From assembly GCA_963752745.1 (NCBI GenBank), contig CAVWAK010000040.1, positions 1-64,000 on the forward strand: a stretch of 64,000 bases of DNA, given 5' to 3'. Under the pieces are notes generated by a model. The model saw only the letters and a list, made by a program, of their open reading frames with translations, made no database searches and was not told the DNA's origin. This document shows positions 43,450 to 51,775 of the stretch, piece by piece; positions within the stretch are counted from its first letter, which is position 1; every line of letters starts with the position of its first letter. The position numbers were made by a program, and so were the translations under genes. Origin of the DNA: Thiogranum sp963752745 (GTDB taxonomy: Bacteria; Pseudomonadota; Gammaproteobacteria; DSM-19610).

Positions 43450-44898
43450 TTGAGACTATACCGCCCAAAATCGATACGCCGCCTTTTGCTGGTCGGCTTT
43501 GTGCTCGTGGTTATGCCGCTGATGGTGGCATTGATCCATGCGACTTACGAGGTGGATCGGCTGGTAGCGCAGGGTCAACGTGCCCTGTTTGCCACGGTGC
43601 GAGCAACGCAGGGCAGCCAGCTGCTGCTGGAATCGATTACCGATATGGAGCGCAATGCGTTGCAATATAAGGTGCTGGGTGACGAAGCACTGCTGGACGT
43701 CTACCGGGAGAATCGTCAGAAATTCATCGATACCACGAAGAAGCTCGCGGCGCTGAATCTTTCGCAGCTGCAGCACGAGCGTTTGCAAATGATGATGCGT
43801 GTGGAGAATGAAGTCACCGAGACTCTGGAGCTGTTTCCTAACGATGCGGAGGAGACGGCCAACGCTATTAACGGTTTTGGCTCGCTGGCCCGCGATGCTC
43901 GCAAGATGCTGGTGGATAACCGAAAGTTAGTGGAGCGCGAGGTCGGGACGATGGAAAACAAGGGTGCCGAGGTGCAGCGCAGCCTGGTCGTTCAGGCCAT
44001 GGCGCTGGTGCCTGGGGCGCTGATCATGGCCGGTATTTTCACCGTCCTGATTACCCGTCCGCTGCGGCAGATGGATAAGGCGATTCGACGCCTCGGGGAT
44101 GGTGATTTTTCCAAGCCGGCCCAGATTGTGGGGCCCCGTGATCTCGAGCAGCTTGGAGAGCGCCTCGACTGGATGCGCACCCGCCTGCTAGAGGTGGAAC
44201 ACGAAAAGACCCGGTTTCTGCAACATATTTCCCATGAGCTGAAGACGCCGCTGACGGCAATCCGCGAGGGGGCTGAACTTCTCAGCGAGGAAATGGTCGG
44301 TCATTTGAATGCCCAGCAGGCCGAAATTGCCGCTATATTGCGCGATAATACGCTACAGTTGCAGAAACTCATCGAGAACCTGTTAAATTTCAATGTCGCC
44401 ATCTCGCGCGCCTTTACTCTCCATGTTGAACCAGTGGCTCTTCGTGGTCTGATTTATAATGTACTTACAGATCATAAGGTTGCGGTTCTGGCGCGGCAAA
44501 TAGTGCTGGATGTTTCGTTGCAGCCCGTGGAAATTCAGGGTGATCAAGCAAAGCTGCGCACAGTAGTGGATAATCTGGTCTCGAATGCAATCAAATTTTC
44601 TCCGGAGAGGGGTCGGTTGCGCGTGTATCTGGAATCGCGCGATGGACAGGCGATTATCGAGGTGGCTGATTCCGGCCCGGGTATTCCCGAGGCAGAACGT
44701 CGCCGGGTCTTCGATGCATTTTATCAGGGCAGTAACACGGCGAATGGACATGTGCGCGGCACCGGGCTGGGTTTATCGATAGCGCGCGAATACGCGCAGG
44801 CACACGGTGGTTATATTGAAGTTATTGATGGCGAGAGTGCCGGAGCCTGTCTGCGGGTGGTATTGCCGCTTGAGCAAGCTGAGGAAAAGAGTGCGTAA
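43450..44898 (+). CDS. glrK: GlrK/QseE-type sensor histidine kinase
   Basis: A 482-residue membrane kinase with two transmembrane helices (residues about 13-30 and 180-200) around a helical sensor domain, then HAMP, HisKA (HISHELKTPLTAIREGAELL, His262) and HATPase domains (DNLVSNAIKFSP, GTGLGLSIA). It is followed by qseG- and glrR-like genes, the conserved glrK-qseG-glrR order that controls envelope-related functions and small RNAs in enterics. The start is TTG at 43450; no ATG lies before the first helix. Confidence 0.9.
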   Translation: MRLYRPKSIRRLLLVGFVLVVMPLMVALIHATYEVDRLVAQGQRALFATVRATQGSQLLLESITDMERNALQYKVLGDEALLDVYRENRQKFIDTTKKLAALNLSQLQHERLQMMMRVENEVTETLELFPNDAEETANAINGFGSLARDARKMLVDNRKLVEREVGTMENKGAEVQRSLVVQAMALVPGALIMAGIFTVLITRPLRQMDKAIRRLGDGDFSKPAQIVGPRDLEQLGERLDWMRTRLLEVEHEKTRFLQHISHELKTPLTAIREGAELLSEEMVGHLNAQQAEIAAILRDNTLQLQKLIENLLNFNVAISRAFTLHVEPVALRGLIYNVLTDHKVAVLARQIVLDVSLQPVEIQGDQAKLRTVVDNLVSNAIKFSPERGRLRVYLESRDGQAIIEVADSGPGIPEAERRRVFDAFYQGSNTANGHVRGTGLGLSIAREYAQAHGGYIEVIDGESAGACLRVVLPLEQAEEKSA

Positions 44899-45427
44899 CA
44901 AGATTTTACTGATGTTGAGCTGTGTTGTGATCGCTGCCTGTCAGCCGATCACGGTGCAGCATCATGATGAAGGACCGATACCGGTATCCGTGCGGGTGGA
45001 TGATACCGCTTACTGGTTGGAAGAGTGGCGCCAGGTGAGCCAGCTGCCTGAGATCCAGTTCAAACTGGCGCTGAAAAACCGGGAGCAGGAATTCGAGCGC
45101 AAACCCGATCCTAGAACGCGCCTGCGCCTGGCATTATTGCTGGCGACCGGTCCTGCGCCGGAGCGTGATCAGAGTCGGGCGCTGGTGTTACTCAAGGGTA
45201 TGGATGATGCCGGGGCCAGTGAGAGTGCGGGGGCGTTGGCGGCTTTGATTACGCAGATGATTGAGGAGCAGCTCTGGTCTGGTGAAAAAATCACCGAATT
45301 GAAAGGGGAATTGGGGACGGCTGATGCTCGTATCGACGAGTTGGAACAACAGTTGCAAGCGTTGACCAATATTGAGCAAAGTATTCAGCAACGAGAGACT
45401 CCGGGTGACCGGAAGGAGACACAATGA
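44891..45427 (+). CDS. qseG: QseG/YfhG-like lipoprotein
   Basis: A 178-residue predicted lipoprotein between the kinase and regulator genes. The GTG at 44891 follows GAGGAAAAGA and overlaps the kinase stop by 8 bases. The signal runs VRNKILLMLSCVVIAAC, with the lipobox IAAC. The mature part is helical, with EWRQVSQLPEIQFKLALK and a C-terminal coiled coil (ARIDELEQQLQAL). Position and profile match QseG, an outer-membrane lipoprotein thought to activate QseE. The sequence itself is poorly conserved, so the name rests partly on synteny. Confidence 0.8.
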   Translation: MRNKILLMLSCVVIAACQPITVQHHDEGPIPVSVRVDDTAYWLEEWRQVSQLPEIQFKLALKNREQEFERKPDPRTRLRLALLLATGPAPERDQSRALVLLKGMDDAGASESAGALAALITQMIEEQLWSGEKITELKGELGTADARIDELEQQLQALTNIEQSIQQRETPGDRKETQ

Positions 45428-46794
45428 GCGCTTGTCGCTATCGAATTCTGGTGGTTGACGATGATCCGGCCCTGCTGCGGTTATTGTCCATGCGGTTGTC
45501 CGCTGTCGGCTACGAAGTGGCCGCTGTTGAAAGCGGAGAAAAGGCGATTGCCCAGATCCCGACCTTCCAACCTCACTTGGTAATCACGGACTTACGTATG
45601 GATGGTATGGATGGCATGGCGCTGTTCGACCAGATACACCAGCGTAGTTCAGCACTGCCGGTGATTATTCTTACCGCGCACGGATCAATTCCGGAGGCGG
45701 TTGATGCAACCAGTCGGGGTGTGTTTGGGTACCTGACCAAGCCGTTTGACAGCAAGGATCTTCTGGATCAGGTGACCCGCGCATTACGCGTCACCGGTGA
45801 GACGCACGAGCGCTCTGAAGAAGAGCAAGTCGCAAAATGGCGTCAGGGCATTGTGACCCGCAGTCCGCTGATGGAAGATCTGCTTGGTCAGGCCCGCCTG
45901 GTGGCAGCCAGTGAAGCCAGTGTATTCATTCATGGGCAGAGTGGCACGGGTAAGGAAGTGCTGGCTCGCGCGATACATATGGCCAGTCCAAGGGCTGATG
46001 GCGAGTTTGTAGCAGTGAACTGCAGTGCGATTCCCGAGTCCCTGTTCGAGTCCGAATTTTTTGGTCATATGAAGGGTTCCTTTACCGGCGCCACACGTGA
46101 CCACAAGGGGCTATTCCAGGCTGCCCAGGGTGGTACGCTGTTCCTGGACGAGATTGGTGATATGCCGATTAGTTTCCAGGTGAAACTGCTGCGTGCTATC
46201 CAGGAGCGTAGCGTGCGGTCGGTCGGGGCAACCCGCGCACTACCGGTGGATGTGAGAATCATCTCTGCTACCCACCGCGATCTGGACGAATTGCGTAACA
46301 GCGGAACCTTCCGTGAAGACTTGTATTACAGGCTGAACGTCGTTGCTCTTGATATTCCATCTTTGGCGGAACGCCGCGAGGATATTCCACTGCTGGCCAA
46401 TCATTTCCTTTCGACCCTGGAAGATGCGGCCAGAAAAAAGGTTACGGGTTTCTCACCGGAATCCATGGAGGTGCTGTTATCCGCGCCCTGGCCGGGTAAT
46501 GTGCGTCAGCTGTTCAATATTGTTGAGCAGTCGGTAGCGTTTACCACTACCTCGCTGATACCGGTCAGTCTGGTTCAGCGCGCCTTGCGTGACGAAGTTG
46601 ATGTTGCCATGCCGGCTTTTGCGGATGCCCGTTCGCGTTTCGAGCGGGAATATCTGACCCAGCTATTGCAGATCACCAATGGTAATGTCAGTCAGGCGGC
46701 GCGCATTGCCAAACGTAATCGCACTGAGTTCTACAAGCTGTTACATAAGCATCATCTGAACCCGTCACAGTTCAAGGCAGCACGCGCCTCCTAG
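45424..46794 (+). CDS. glrR: GlrR/QseF-type sigma-54 response regulator
   Basis: A 456-residue NtrC-family activator. Receiver Asp56 is in LVITDLRMDGMDG. The AAA+ domain has GQSGTGKEVLAR and the sigma-54 loop GSFTGAT. The C-terminal helix-turn-helix is NVSQAARIAKRNRTEFYKLL, closely typical of GlrR. The start overlaps the qseG stop (ATGA). GlrR in enterics drives glmY from a sigma-54 promoter; the target here is unknown. Confidence 0.92.
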   Translation: MSACRYRILVVDDDPALLRLLSMRLSAVGYEVAAVESGEKAIAQIPTFQPHLVITDLRMDGMDGMALFDQIHQRSSALPVIILTAHGSIPEAVDATSRGVFGYLTKPFDSKDLLDQVTRALRVTGETHERSEEEQVAKWRQGIVTRSPLMEDLLGQARLVAASEASVFIHGQSGTGKEVLARAIHMASPRADGEFVAVNCSAIPESLFESEFFGHMKGSFTGATRDHKGLFQAAQGGTLFLDEIGDMPISFQVKLLRAIQERSVRSVGATRALPVDVRIISATHRDLDELRNSGTFREDLYYRLNVVALDIPSLAERREDIPLLANHFLSTLEDAARKKVTGFSPESMEVLLSAPWPGNVRQLFNIVEQSVAFTTTSLIPVSLVQRALRDEVDVAMPAFADARSRFEREYLTQLLQITNGNVSQAARIAKRNRTEFYKLLHKHHLNPSQFKAARAS

Positions 46795-46854
46795 GGCGGT
46801 GTCGTCGATAGGCGACACTAATTTGCCGGTAATGGCTGCAAATTCGGTGAGTCT

Positions 46855-46892
46855 CCTTAAATAGTGTTGCTATTTGGCAACACTATTTGAGG
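46855..46892. repeat. Strong hairpin after glrR
   Basis: AAATAGTGTTGC (46859-46870) pairs with GCAACACTATTT (46877-46888) across a 6-base loop; flanking CCTT and GAGG extend the stem to 16 pairs with one G-U. It is followed by GGTTTC rather than a T-tract, so it may be a weak terminator or an RNA processing/protein-binding site. A smaller hairpin, GTGTCG...CGACAC, lies at about 46800-46818. Confidence 0.6.
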
Positions 46893-47015
46893 TTTCAACA
46901 CTTGTCTGTCCAGCGTTTTCCGGATTAGCCCTGAATTTTATTGTTCTTCTGAACACATTGGATGGGTGGCACAACGATTGCTGTTGTCAGTTCCAAAAAA
47001 ATCAGGCGGACATGT

Positions 47016-47273
47016 ATGAATCGTTGGGCAGCCATTTTATTACCGGTGCTGAACTGTGCGCCGCTTTTGGCGGCGGATGTGGTTACTGCGAGATCTGGCG
47101 AGCCAGTGGATTTCATATATATAGACAGCGACCATAACGGCTATGTAAGTCGTGTTGAGGCACGCTCAGTATCAGCGGTAGAGAACCAGTTTGATTTGGC
47201 AGATACCAACCGGGATGGGTTGCTGGACAGGGAAGAATATGTCGGAATTGGTAATGCGCGGGTGTCTCGTTGA
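47016..47273 (+). CDS. Small secreted EF-hand protein
   Basis: An 85-residue exported protein. The signal peptide is MNRWAAILLPVLNCAPLLAA. Two EF-hand calcium loops follow: DSDHNGYVSRVE and DTNRDGLLDREE, both with acidic residues at the required positions. The ATG at 47016 was chosen because it starts the signal peptide. It sits alone between glrR and the ybgC-tol operon. Role unknown; periplasmic calcium binding is likely from the loops. Confidence 0.8.
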   Translation: MNRWAAILLPVLNCAPLLAADVVTARSGEPVDFIYIDSDHNGYVSRVEARSVSAVENQFDLADTNRDGLLDREEYVGIGNARVSR

Positions 47274-47431
47274 ACTTGTTCTCCGCATTGGTACATGGTG
47301 TTTTTATCTTGCGCGCCTTTTGTGCAGACCTGTGTTTACATCAAACACTGGATGCAAACCAGCGCCTGCAACGGTAAGCTTGGCAGCCGGGAATTAATGG
47401 AAGTCCGTGTTGTCCGTAAACGGGGGATGGA

Positions 47432-47842
47432 TTGTCACAGTTTTTTTGGCCGGTTCGTGTTTATTACGAAGATACGGACAGTGGCGGCGTAGTGTATTAC
47501 GCCAACTATCTAAAATTCATGGAACGAGCGCGCACCGAGTATTTGCGCTCCCTGGGTTTTGAACAGGATCGTCTGCGCATGGAGCAGGGTATACTGTTTG
47601 CGGTGCACTCACTGCAGGTGAATTACCGTCAGCCCGCCCGTTTTAACGATACCCTGGATATCAGCGCTGAAATTAGTAATATCCGGCGTACCAGCCTGAC
47701 ATTTACTCAACGTGTCCTTCAACACGACGCGGGTGACCTTTTGTGTGAAGGTGAGGTGCGTATAGCCTGTGTTGAAGATGGCTCGTTCAAACCTACGCCC
47801 ATCCCTGAAACTATTCGTTCGGAGCTTTTGAATGCAAGCTGA
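47432..47842 (+). CDS. ybgC: Tol-Pal-associated acyl-CoA thioesterase YbgC
   Basis: A 136-residue hot-dog fold thioesterase. The catalytic region is YYEDTDSGGVVYYANYLKFM, followed by the ERARTEYLRSLG helix. It begins at TTG 47432 with GGGGGATGG upstream. It leads the tol-pal operon, as in many gammaproteobacteria; its stop overlaps the tolQ start. The family acts on short- to medium-chain acyl-CoA or acyl-ACP. Confidence 0.92.
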   Translation: MSQFFWPVRVYYEDTDSGGVVYYANYLKFMERARTEYLRSLGFEQDRLRMEQGILFAVHSLQVNYRQPARFNDTLDISAEISNIRRTSLTFTQRVLQHDAGDLLCEGEVRIACVEDGSFKPTPIPETIRSELLNAS

Positions 47843-48506
47843 TCTGTCTTTCTTCAGCCTGATTACCGGTGCAAGTGTCGTTGTGCAGCTGGTTATGGTG
47901 CTGCTACTGAGCGTCTCGGTGATGTCCTGGACCATGATTTTTCGCAAACGCGGGGCGCTCATGGAGGCTAGCAGCAGTGCCGAGCAGTTCGAGGACCGTT
48001 TCTGGTCGGGTGGCGAGCTTGCAACACTCTACCAGCAGTTATCCCCGCGGGCCAATGAGCTGACTGGTCTGGCGAATATCTTCGTATCGGGTTTCAAGGA
48101 GTTCACGCGGTTACGCCAGCATGCAGGCGGTGACCCGATGGCCATGGTGGCCGGTGCGCAGCGCTGTATGCGGGTCTCCCTGTCGCGCGAAATCGACGAG
48201 TTGGAAGTGCACTTGTCATTTCTTGCCACGGTAGGTTCTACCAGTCCCTACGTGGGCCTGTTTGGTACCGTGTGGGGTATTATGAATGCCTTCCGCGGCC
48301 TGGGTAACGTGCATCAGGCAACGCTGGCAATGGTAGCGCCGGGTATCGCCGAGGCGTTGATTGCGACTGCCATGGGCCTGTTTGCCGCGATACCGGCGGT
48401 AATTGCCTACAACCGTTATTCCAATGATGTCGAGCGGCTGGAAAATCGCTACGACAACTTCCTGGAAGAATTTACCAGCATACTGCAAAGGCAGGCACAT
48501 GATTGA
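47832..48506 (+). CDS. tolQ: TolQ
   Basis: A 224-residue inner-membrane protein with three helices, one near the N-terminus (ASVVVQLVMVLLLSVSVMSW) and two C-terminal (VGSTSPYVGLFGTVWGIMNA and VAPGIAEALIATAMGLFAAI). TolQ and TolR use the proton gradient to energise TolA, helping constrict the outer membrane at division. Length and motifs are standard. Confidence 0.95.
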   Translation: MQADLSFFSLITGASVVVQLVMVLLLSVSVMSWTMIFRKRGALMEASSSAEQFEDRFWSGGELATLYQQLSPRANELTGLANIFVSGFKEFTRLRQHAGGDPMAMVAGAQRCMRVSLSREIDELEVHLSFLATVGSTSPYVGLFGTVWGIMNAFRGLGNVHQATLAMVAPGIAEALIATAMGLFAAIPAVIAYNRYSNDVERLENRYDNFLEEFTSILQRQAHD

Positions 48507-48539
48507 TTGCTGCATCATGAGTGAGGTCGGCTAAGCGGT

Positions 48540-48971
48540 ATGGCCAGGCAGCGTGTCAAAAAGCGGCCCATGTCCGAGATCAACGTCGTGCCTTATATCG
48601 ACGTCATGCTGGTCATGCTGGTCATTTTTATGATTACTGCACCCCTGTTGAATCAGGGCGTGGATGTTGAGCTGCCTCAGGCAGATGCCGAGCCGATGGA
48701 CGAGCAACAGCAGGATCCGCTGGTGCTCACGGTAGATGCCGAGGGGCAGTATTTTCTCAACATAGGCGGTGACCCTGAAACAGCGATAGATGCAGAGACG
48801 CTTGTTTCGCGCGCTGCTGCGGTATTACGCCAGCGTCCGAAAGTTTCCGTGCTGGTGCGAGGTGATTCCCGTGTTGACTATGGTGAGGTGGTTGCTGCCA
48901 TGTCATTGTTGCAGCAAGCGGGTGCTGTCAAGGTTGGTCTGGTGACCGAGCCTGGCGGGGAGGATGGTTAG
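48540..48971 (+). CDS. tolR: TolR
   Basis: A 143-residue partner of TolQ. The single membrane helix carries the proton-path Asp21 (MSEINVVPYIDVMLVMLVIF). The periplasmic domain has the ExbD/TolR fold, ending VGLVTEPG. It is 33 bases after tolQ and 9 bases before the proposed tolA start. Confidence 0.95.
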   Translation: MARQRVKKRPMSEINVVPYIDVMLVMLVIFMITAPLLNQGVDVELPQADAEPMDEQQQDPLVLTVDAEGQYFLNIGGDPETAIDAETLVSRAAAVLRQRPKVSVLVRGDSRVDYGEVVAAMSLLQQAGAVKVGLVTEPGGEDG

Positions 48972-48980
48972 ATTCGCGAG

Positions 48981-49877
48981 TTGTTGCGACTGTTGCGAGA
49001 GCGTCCGCGTCCGTTTGTTTATGCTGTACTGGTACATGCAGCATTACTGGCGGTGTTGATGTTCAGTCTCGACTGGGAGTCCATCCACCCGACCAAGTCG
49101 AGTAAACCGGCGCCGGTACAGGCTGTGGTCATCGATGGCGCGAAGCTTGATGCCGAGGTAAAGCGCAAGCACGAGCTGGAAGCGCAGAAAGTGAGTGATG
49201 CCGAAGCAAAGCGCAAGCGTATCGAGGCAGAGAAGACCAGGGCTGTAGAAGAGAAGCAAAAGGCTGAAGCAAAGAAGAAAGCAGAAGCCAAAAAGCAGGT
49301 CGAGGCCAAAAAGAAAGCCGAAGCAGAAAAGCAGCGTAAGGCAGAAGAGAAGAAAAAAGCAGCAGCCAAAAAACAGGCTGAGGCCAAAAAGAAAGCCGAG
49401 GCAGAAAAGCAGCGTAAGGCAGAAGAGAAGAAAAAAGCAGAAGCCAGAAAACAGGCTGAGGCCAAAAAGAAAGCCGAGGCAGAAAAGCAGCGTAAGGCAA
49501 AGGAAGAGGCCCAGCGCAAGGTGGCAGAGAAGGAAATGCAGGACCGGCTGGCAGCAGAGCAGGAGAGCCTTGCAACGCAGCGCCGTTCAGCCATGCAGCG
49601 TATGATTGACGAATACGTGCTGTATATTCAGGAGAAGGTGCAGCGTAGCTGGATACGGCCACCAAGCAGCGGTGGCGAGTTATCCTGTACCGTTGAAGTT
49701 CGCCTGATACCGAGTGGCGAGGTCATCGACGCACAGATTGTGCGTAGCAGCGGTAATGCTGCTTTTGACCGCTCGGTAGAATCAGCCGTATTCAAGGCGT
49801 CACCGCTACCGGTGCCGCCAGACCCCGATGTTATGGAACAGTTCCGTACACTGAGATTTGAGTTCAAACCTGAATGA
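48981..49877 (+). CDS. tolA: TolA
   Basis: A 298-residue envelope-spanning protein. It has one N-terminal helix (YAVLVHAALLAVLMFSLDW), a long Lys/Ala/Glu helical domain II made of near-exact repeats (residues about 50-190), and a C-terminal globular domain III (YVLYIQEKVQRSWIRPP, VRLIPSGEVIDAQIV) that binds TolB and Pal. The start is TTG at 48981. An ATT just after the tolR stop would add three residues, but ATT starts are very rare. The stop overlaps tolB (ATGA). Confidence 0.92.
   Translation: MLRLLRERPRPFVYAVLVHAALLAVLMFSLDWESIHPTKSSKPAPVQAVVIDGAKLDAEVKRKHELEAQKVSDAEAKRKRIEAEKTRAVEEKQKAEAKKKAEAKKQVEAKKKAEAEKQRKAEEKKKAAAKKQAEAKKKAEAEKQRKAEEKKKAEARKQAEAKKKAEAEKQRKAKEEAQRKVAEKEMQDRLAAEQESLATQRRSAMQRMIDEYVLYIQEKVQRSWIRPPSSGGELSCTVEVRLIPSGEVIDAQIVRSSGNAAFDRSVESAVFKASPLPVPPDPDVMEQFRTLRFEFKPE
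49302..49498 (+). repeat. 78-bp tandem repeat within tolA
   Basis: Two and a half near-identical 78-base units begin at 49302, 49380 and 49458, each coding for 26 residues with the core AKKKAEAEKQRKAEEKKKA. They form part of the helical domain II, so domain length could vary by recombination between units. Confidence 0.85.
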
Positions 49878-51181
49878 ATATGAGATACATTTATAACAGT
49901 CTGCTGGGCGCTTTGCTGTACCTGCCATTGCTGGCACATGCGGCGCTGACTATTGAGATAACCCAGGGTGTTGACGGCGCCGTGCCGATTGCCGTTGTGC
50001 CATTTGGTATTGAGGGCAGCGGCGCTGCTCCGCCTCAGGATGTCGCAGCTATTGTTGCTGCTGACCTGGCACGCAGTGGTCGTTTTGCACCGGTGCCGGA
50101 ACAAAATTTAATTTCCCGACCGGTAGAGATGGATCAGGTGAGATTTCCGGACTGGCGTACGCTGGGTGTGGAAAATCTTATCATCGGTAAGGTCGAGCCA
50201 GCAGGTGCCGGGCAATACCGCGTTCAGTTTCGCCTGTTCGATGTGTTTCGTGGCCGACAGATCACCGGTTACAGTCTGCCGGCTTCCGCTGACAAATTGC
50301 GCTATGTGGCTCACCGGATCAGCGATATCATCTACGAGGCTCTGACTGGCCAGCCGGGTGCATTTGCTACCAAAATTGCGTATGTGATTTCAGAAAAGCG
50401 TAATGCTAAAACGGTTTATAAGCTGGAGTTGGCTGACAGTGACGGTTACAACCCGAAAACGTTACTGAGTTCCGGGCAGCCGCTGATGTCACCCGGCTGG
50501 TCGCCCGATGCCCGCAAGCTGGCCTACGTCTCGTTTGAAAAACGCCGTGCGGGCGTGTTTGTGCAGGATGTCGCGACTGGCAAGCGTGAAGAGCTGGCTG
50601 CGTTTGCAGGAATCAACGGTGCGCCTGCCTGGTCGCCGGACGGGCGTAGTATGGCCGTGACCCTTTCCCGGGACGGTAATCCGGAAATTTACAGCATGCG
50701 CTTGTCGGACAAGAAGCTGAAACGGCTTACTTCCAGTGCTGCTATCGATACCGAGCCGGTCTGGACGCCGGATGGACGGAGTATTGTTTTCACATCGGAT
50801 CGCGGTGGTAGTCCGCAGCTGTATCGCATGCCGGCACAAGGCGGGCGTGCGCAGCGAGTAACATTTGAAGGCAGCTATAACGCCAGTGCTGATTTTTCTC
50901 CGGATGGAAAAACACTGGCCATGGTGCACGGTGAAGGCGGGCGCTACCAGATTGCCACGCTCGACCTGGACAGCGGTCTGTTGCGTGTGCTGAGTGATGG
51001 CCAGCTGGACGAGTCGCCAAGCTTTGCACCCAACGGCAGTATGATTATTTATGCCACGGAAGCCGGACACCGTGGTGTGTTGGCTGCCGTGTCGAGTGAC
51101 GGCCGGTTCCGTCAGCGTTTTAGCCTGCAGCAGGGTAATGTGCGTGAGCCCGTGTGGTCACCATTTGAAAAACGCAAGTAA
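49874..51181 (+). CDS. tolB: TolB
   Basis: A 435-residue periplasmic protein with a signal peptide (NSLLGALLYLPLLAHA), an N-terminal domain (AIVAADLARSGRFAPVPE) and a six-bladed propeller made of WD40-like repeats (PGWSPDARKLAYVSFE, PAWSPDGRSMAVTLSRDG, PVWTPDGRSIVFTSDRGG). It bridges TolA and Pal. Length is normal; the ATG overlaps the tolA stop. Confidence 0.95.
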   Translation: MNMRYIYNSLLGALLYLPLLAHAALTIEITQGVDGAVPIAVVPFGIEGSGAAPPQDVAAIVAADLARSGRFAPVPEQNLISRPVEMDQVRFPDWRTLGVENLIIGKVEPAGAGQYRVQFRLFDVFRGRQITGYSLPASADKLRYVAHRISDIIYEALTGQPGAFATKIAYVISEKRNAKTVYKLELADSDGYNPKTLLSSGQPLMSPGWSPDARKLAYVSFEKRRAGVFVQDVATGKREELAAFAGINGAPAWSPDGRSMAVTLSRDGNPEIYSMRLSDKKLKRLTSSAAIDTEPVWTPDGRSIVFTSDRGGSPQLYRMPAQGGRAQRVTFEGSYNASADFSPDGKTLAMVHGEGGRYQIATLDLDSGLLRVLSDGQLDESPSFAPNGSMIIYATEAGHRGVLAAVSSDGRFRQRFSLQQGNVREPVWSPFEKRK

Positions 51182-51200
51182 ATAGCCAGGAGTAGCACTT

Positions 51201-51242
51201 ATGAACAGCATCATTTCTCAGTTAAAGGAGCAGATAGCATGA
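51201..51242 (+). CDS. Possible 13-residue leader peptide coupled to pal
   Basis: A tiny frame, MNSIISQLKEQIA, begins after CAGGAG and ends in a TGA that overlaps the pal ATG (ATGA). Its own 3' part contains AAAGGAG, the pal ribosome site. It may be a coupling peptide that ensures translation of pal, or just a chance frame. Confidence 0.4.
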   Translation: MNSIISQLKEQIA

Positions 51243-51775
51243 AACTCATTCACAGCGTAGCAGTGGCACTGGTTGTGGTCGCATTTGCCGGTTGTAGTTC
51301 AACAGGCGGTAACAAGGGCGACGATGTTGCTGTCGAGGATCACAGTGGCGCGGGTGGTGACGGTAGTGCGGTTGCTACCGGTGTCGGTAGTGGTTATGGC
51401 GACCTCTCTGTCGAGTCCCTGAATGACCCCAATAGCCCGCTGTCACAGCGCGTTATTTACTTCGAGTACGACAGTAGCGAAGTTGCGAGTCAGGATCGCC
51501 CGCTGGTAGAGGCGCACGCCGCATTTCTGGCAGCCAACCCGGAGATCAAGGTCGCTGTGGAAGGTCATGCCGACGAGCGTGGCGCACGTGAATACAATAT
51601 TGGCCTGGGCGAGCAGCGTTCCCAGTCGGTACGACGCATGATGGAATTCCAGGGTGTCTCGCCGACACAGATCAGTACCGTTAGTTTCGGCGAAGAAAAG
51701 CCGGCTGTGGAAGGCCATGATGAGTCTGCATGGAGCATGAACCGTCGTGTGGAATTGGTCTATGTGGGTTACTAG
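51239..51775 (+). CDS. pal: Peptidoglycan-associated lipoprotein Pal
   Basis: A 178-residue outer-membrane lipoprotein. The signal ends with lipobox FAGC (Cys19), followed by a Gly/Ser-rich linker and the OmpA-like peptidoglycan-binding domain with VEGHADERGAREYNIGLG and WSMNRRVELVYVG. It anchors the outer membrane to peptidoglycan and binds TolB. The stop overlaps the cpoB start region. Confidence 0.95.
   Translation: MKLIHSVAVALVVVAFAGCSSTGGNKGDDVAVEDHSGAGGDGSAVATGVGSGYGDLSVESLNDPNSPLSQRVIYFEYDSSEVASQDRPLVEAHAAFLAANPEIKVAVEGHADERGAREYNIGLGEQRSQSVRRMMEFQGVSPTQISTVSFGEEKPAVEGHDESAWSMNRRVELVYVGY

Noticed and set aside
48972..48980. ATT start for tolA directly after the tolR stop
   Set aside because: ATT initiation is almost unknown outside infC; the TTG nine bases on gives a normal protein.
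49019..49665. Long antisense frames opposite tolA, rich in Ala, Ser and Phe
   Set aside because: They mirror the Lys/Ala/Glu repeat of tolA and have no independent features.
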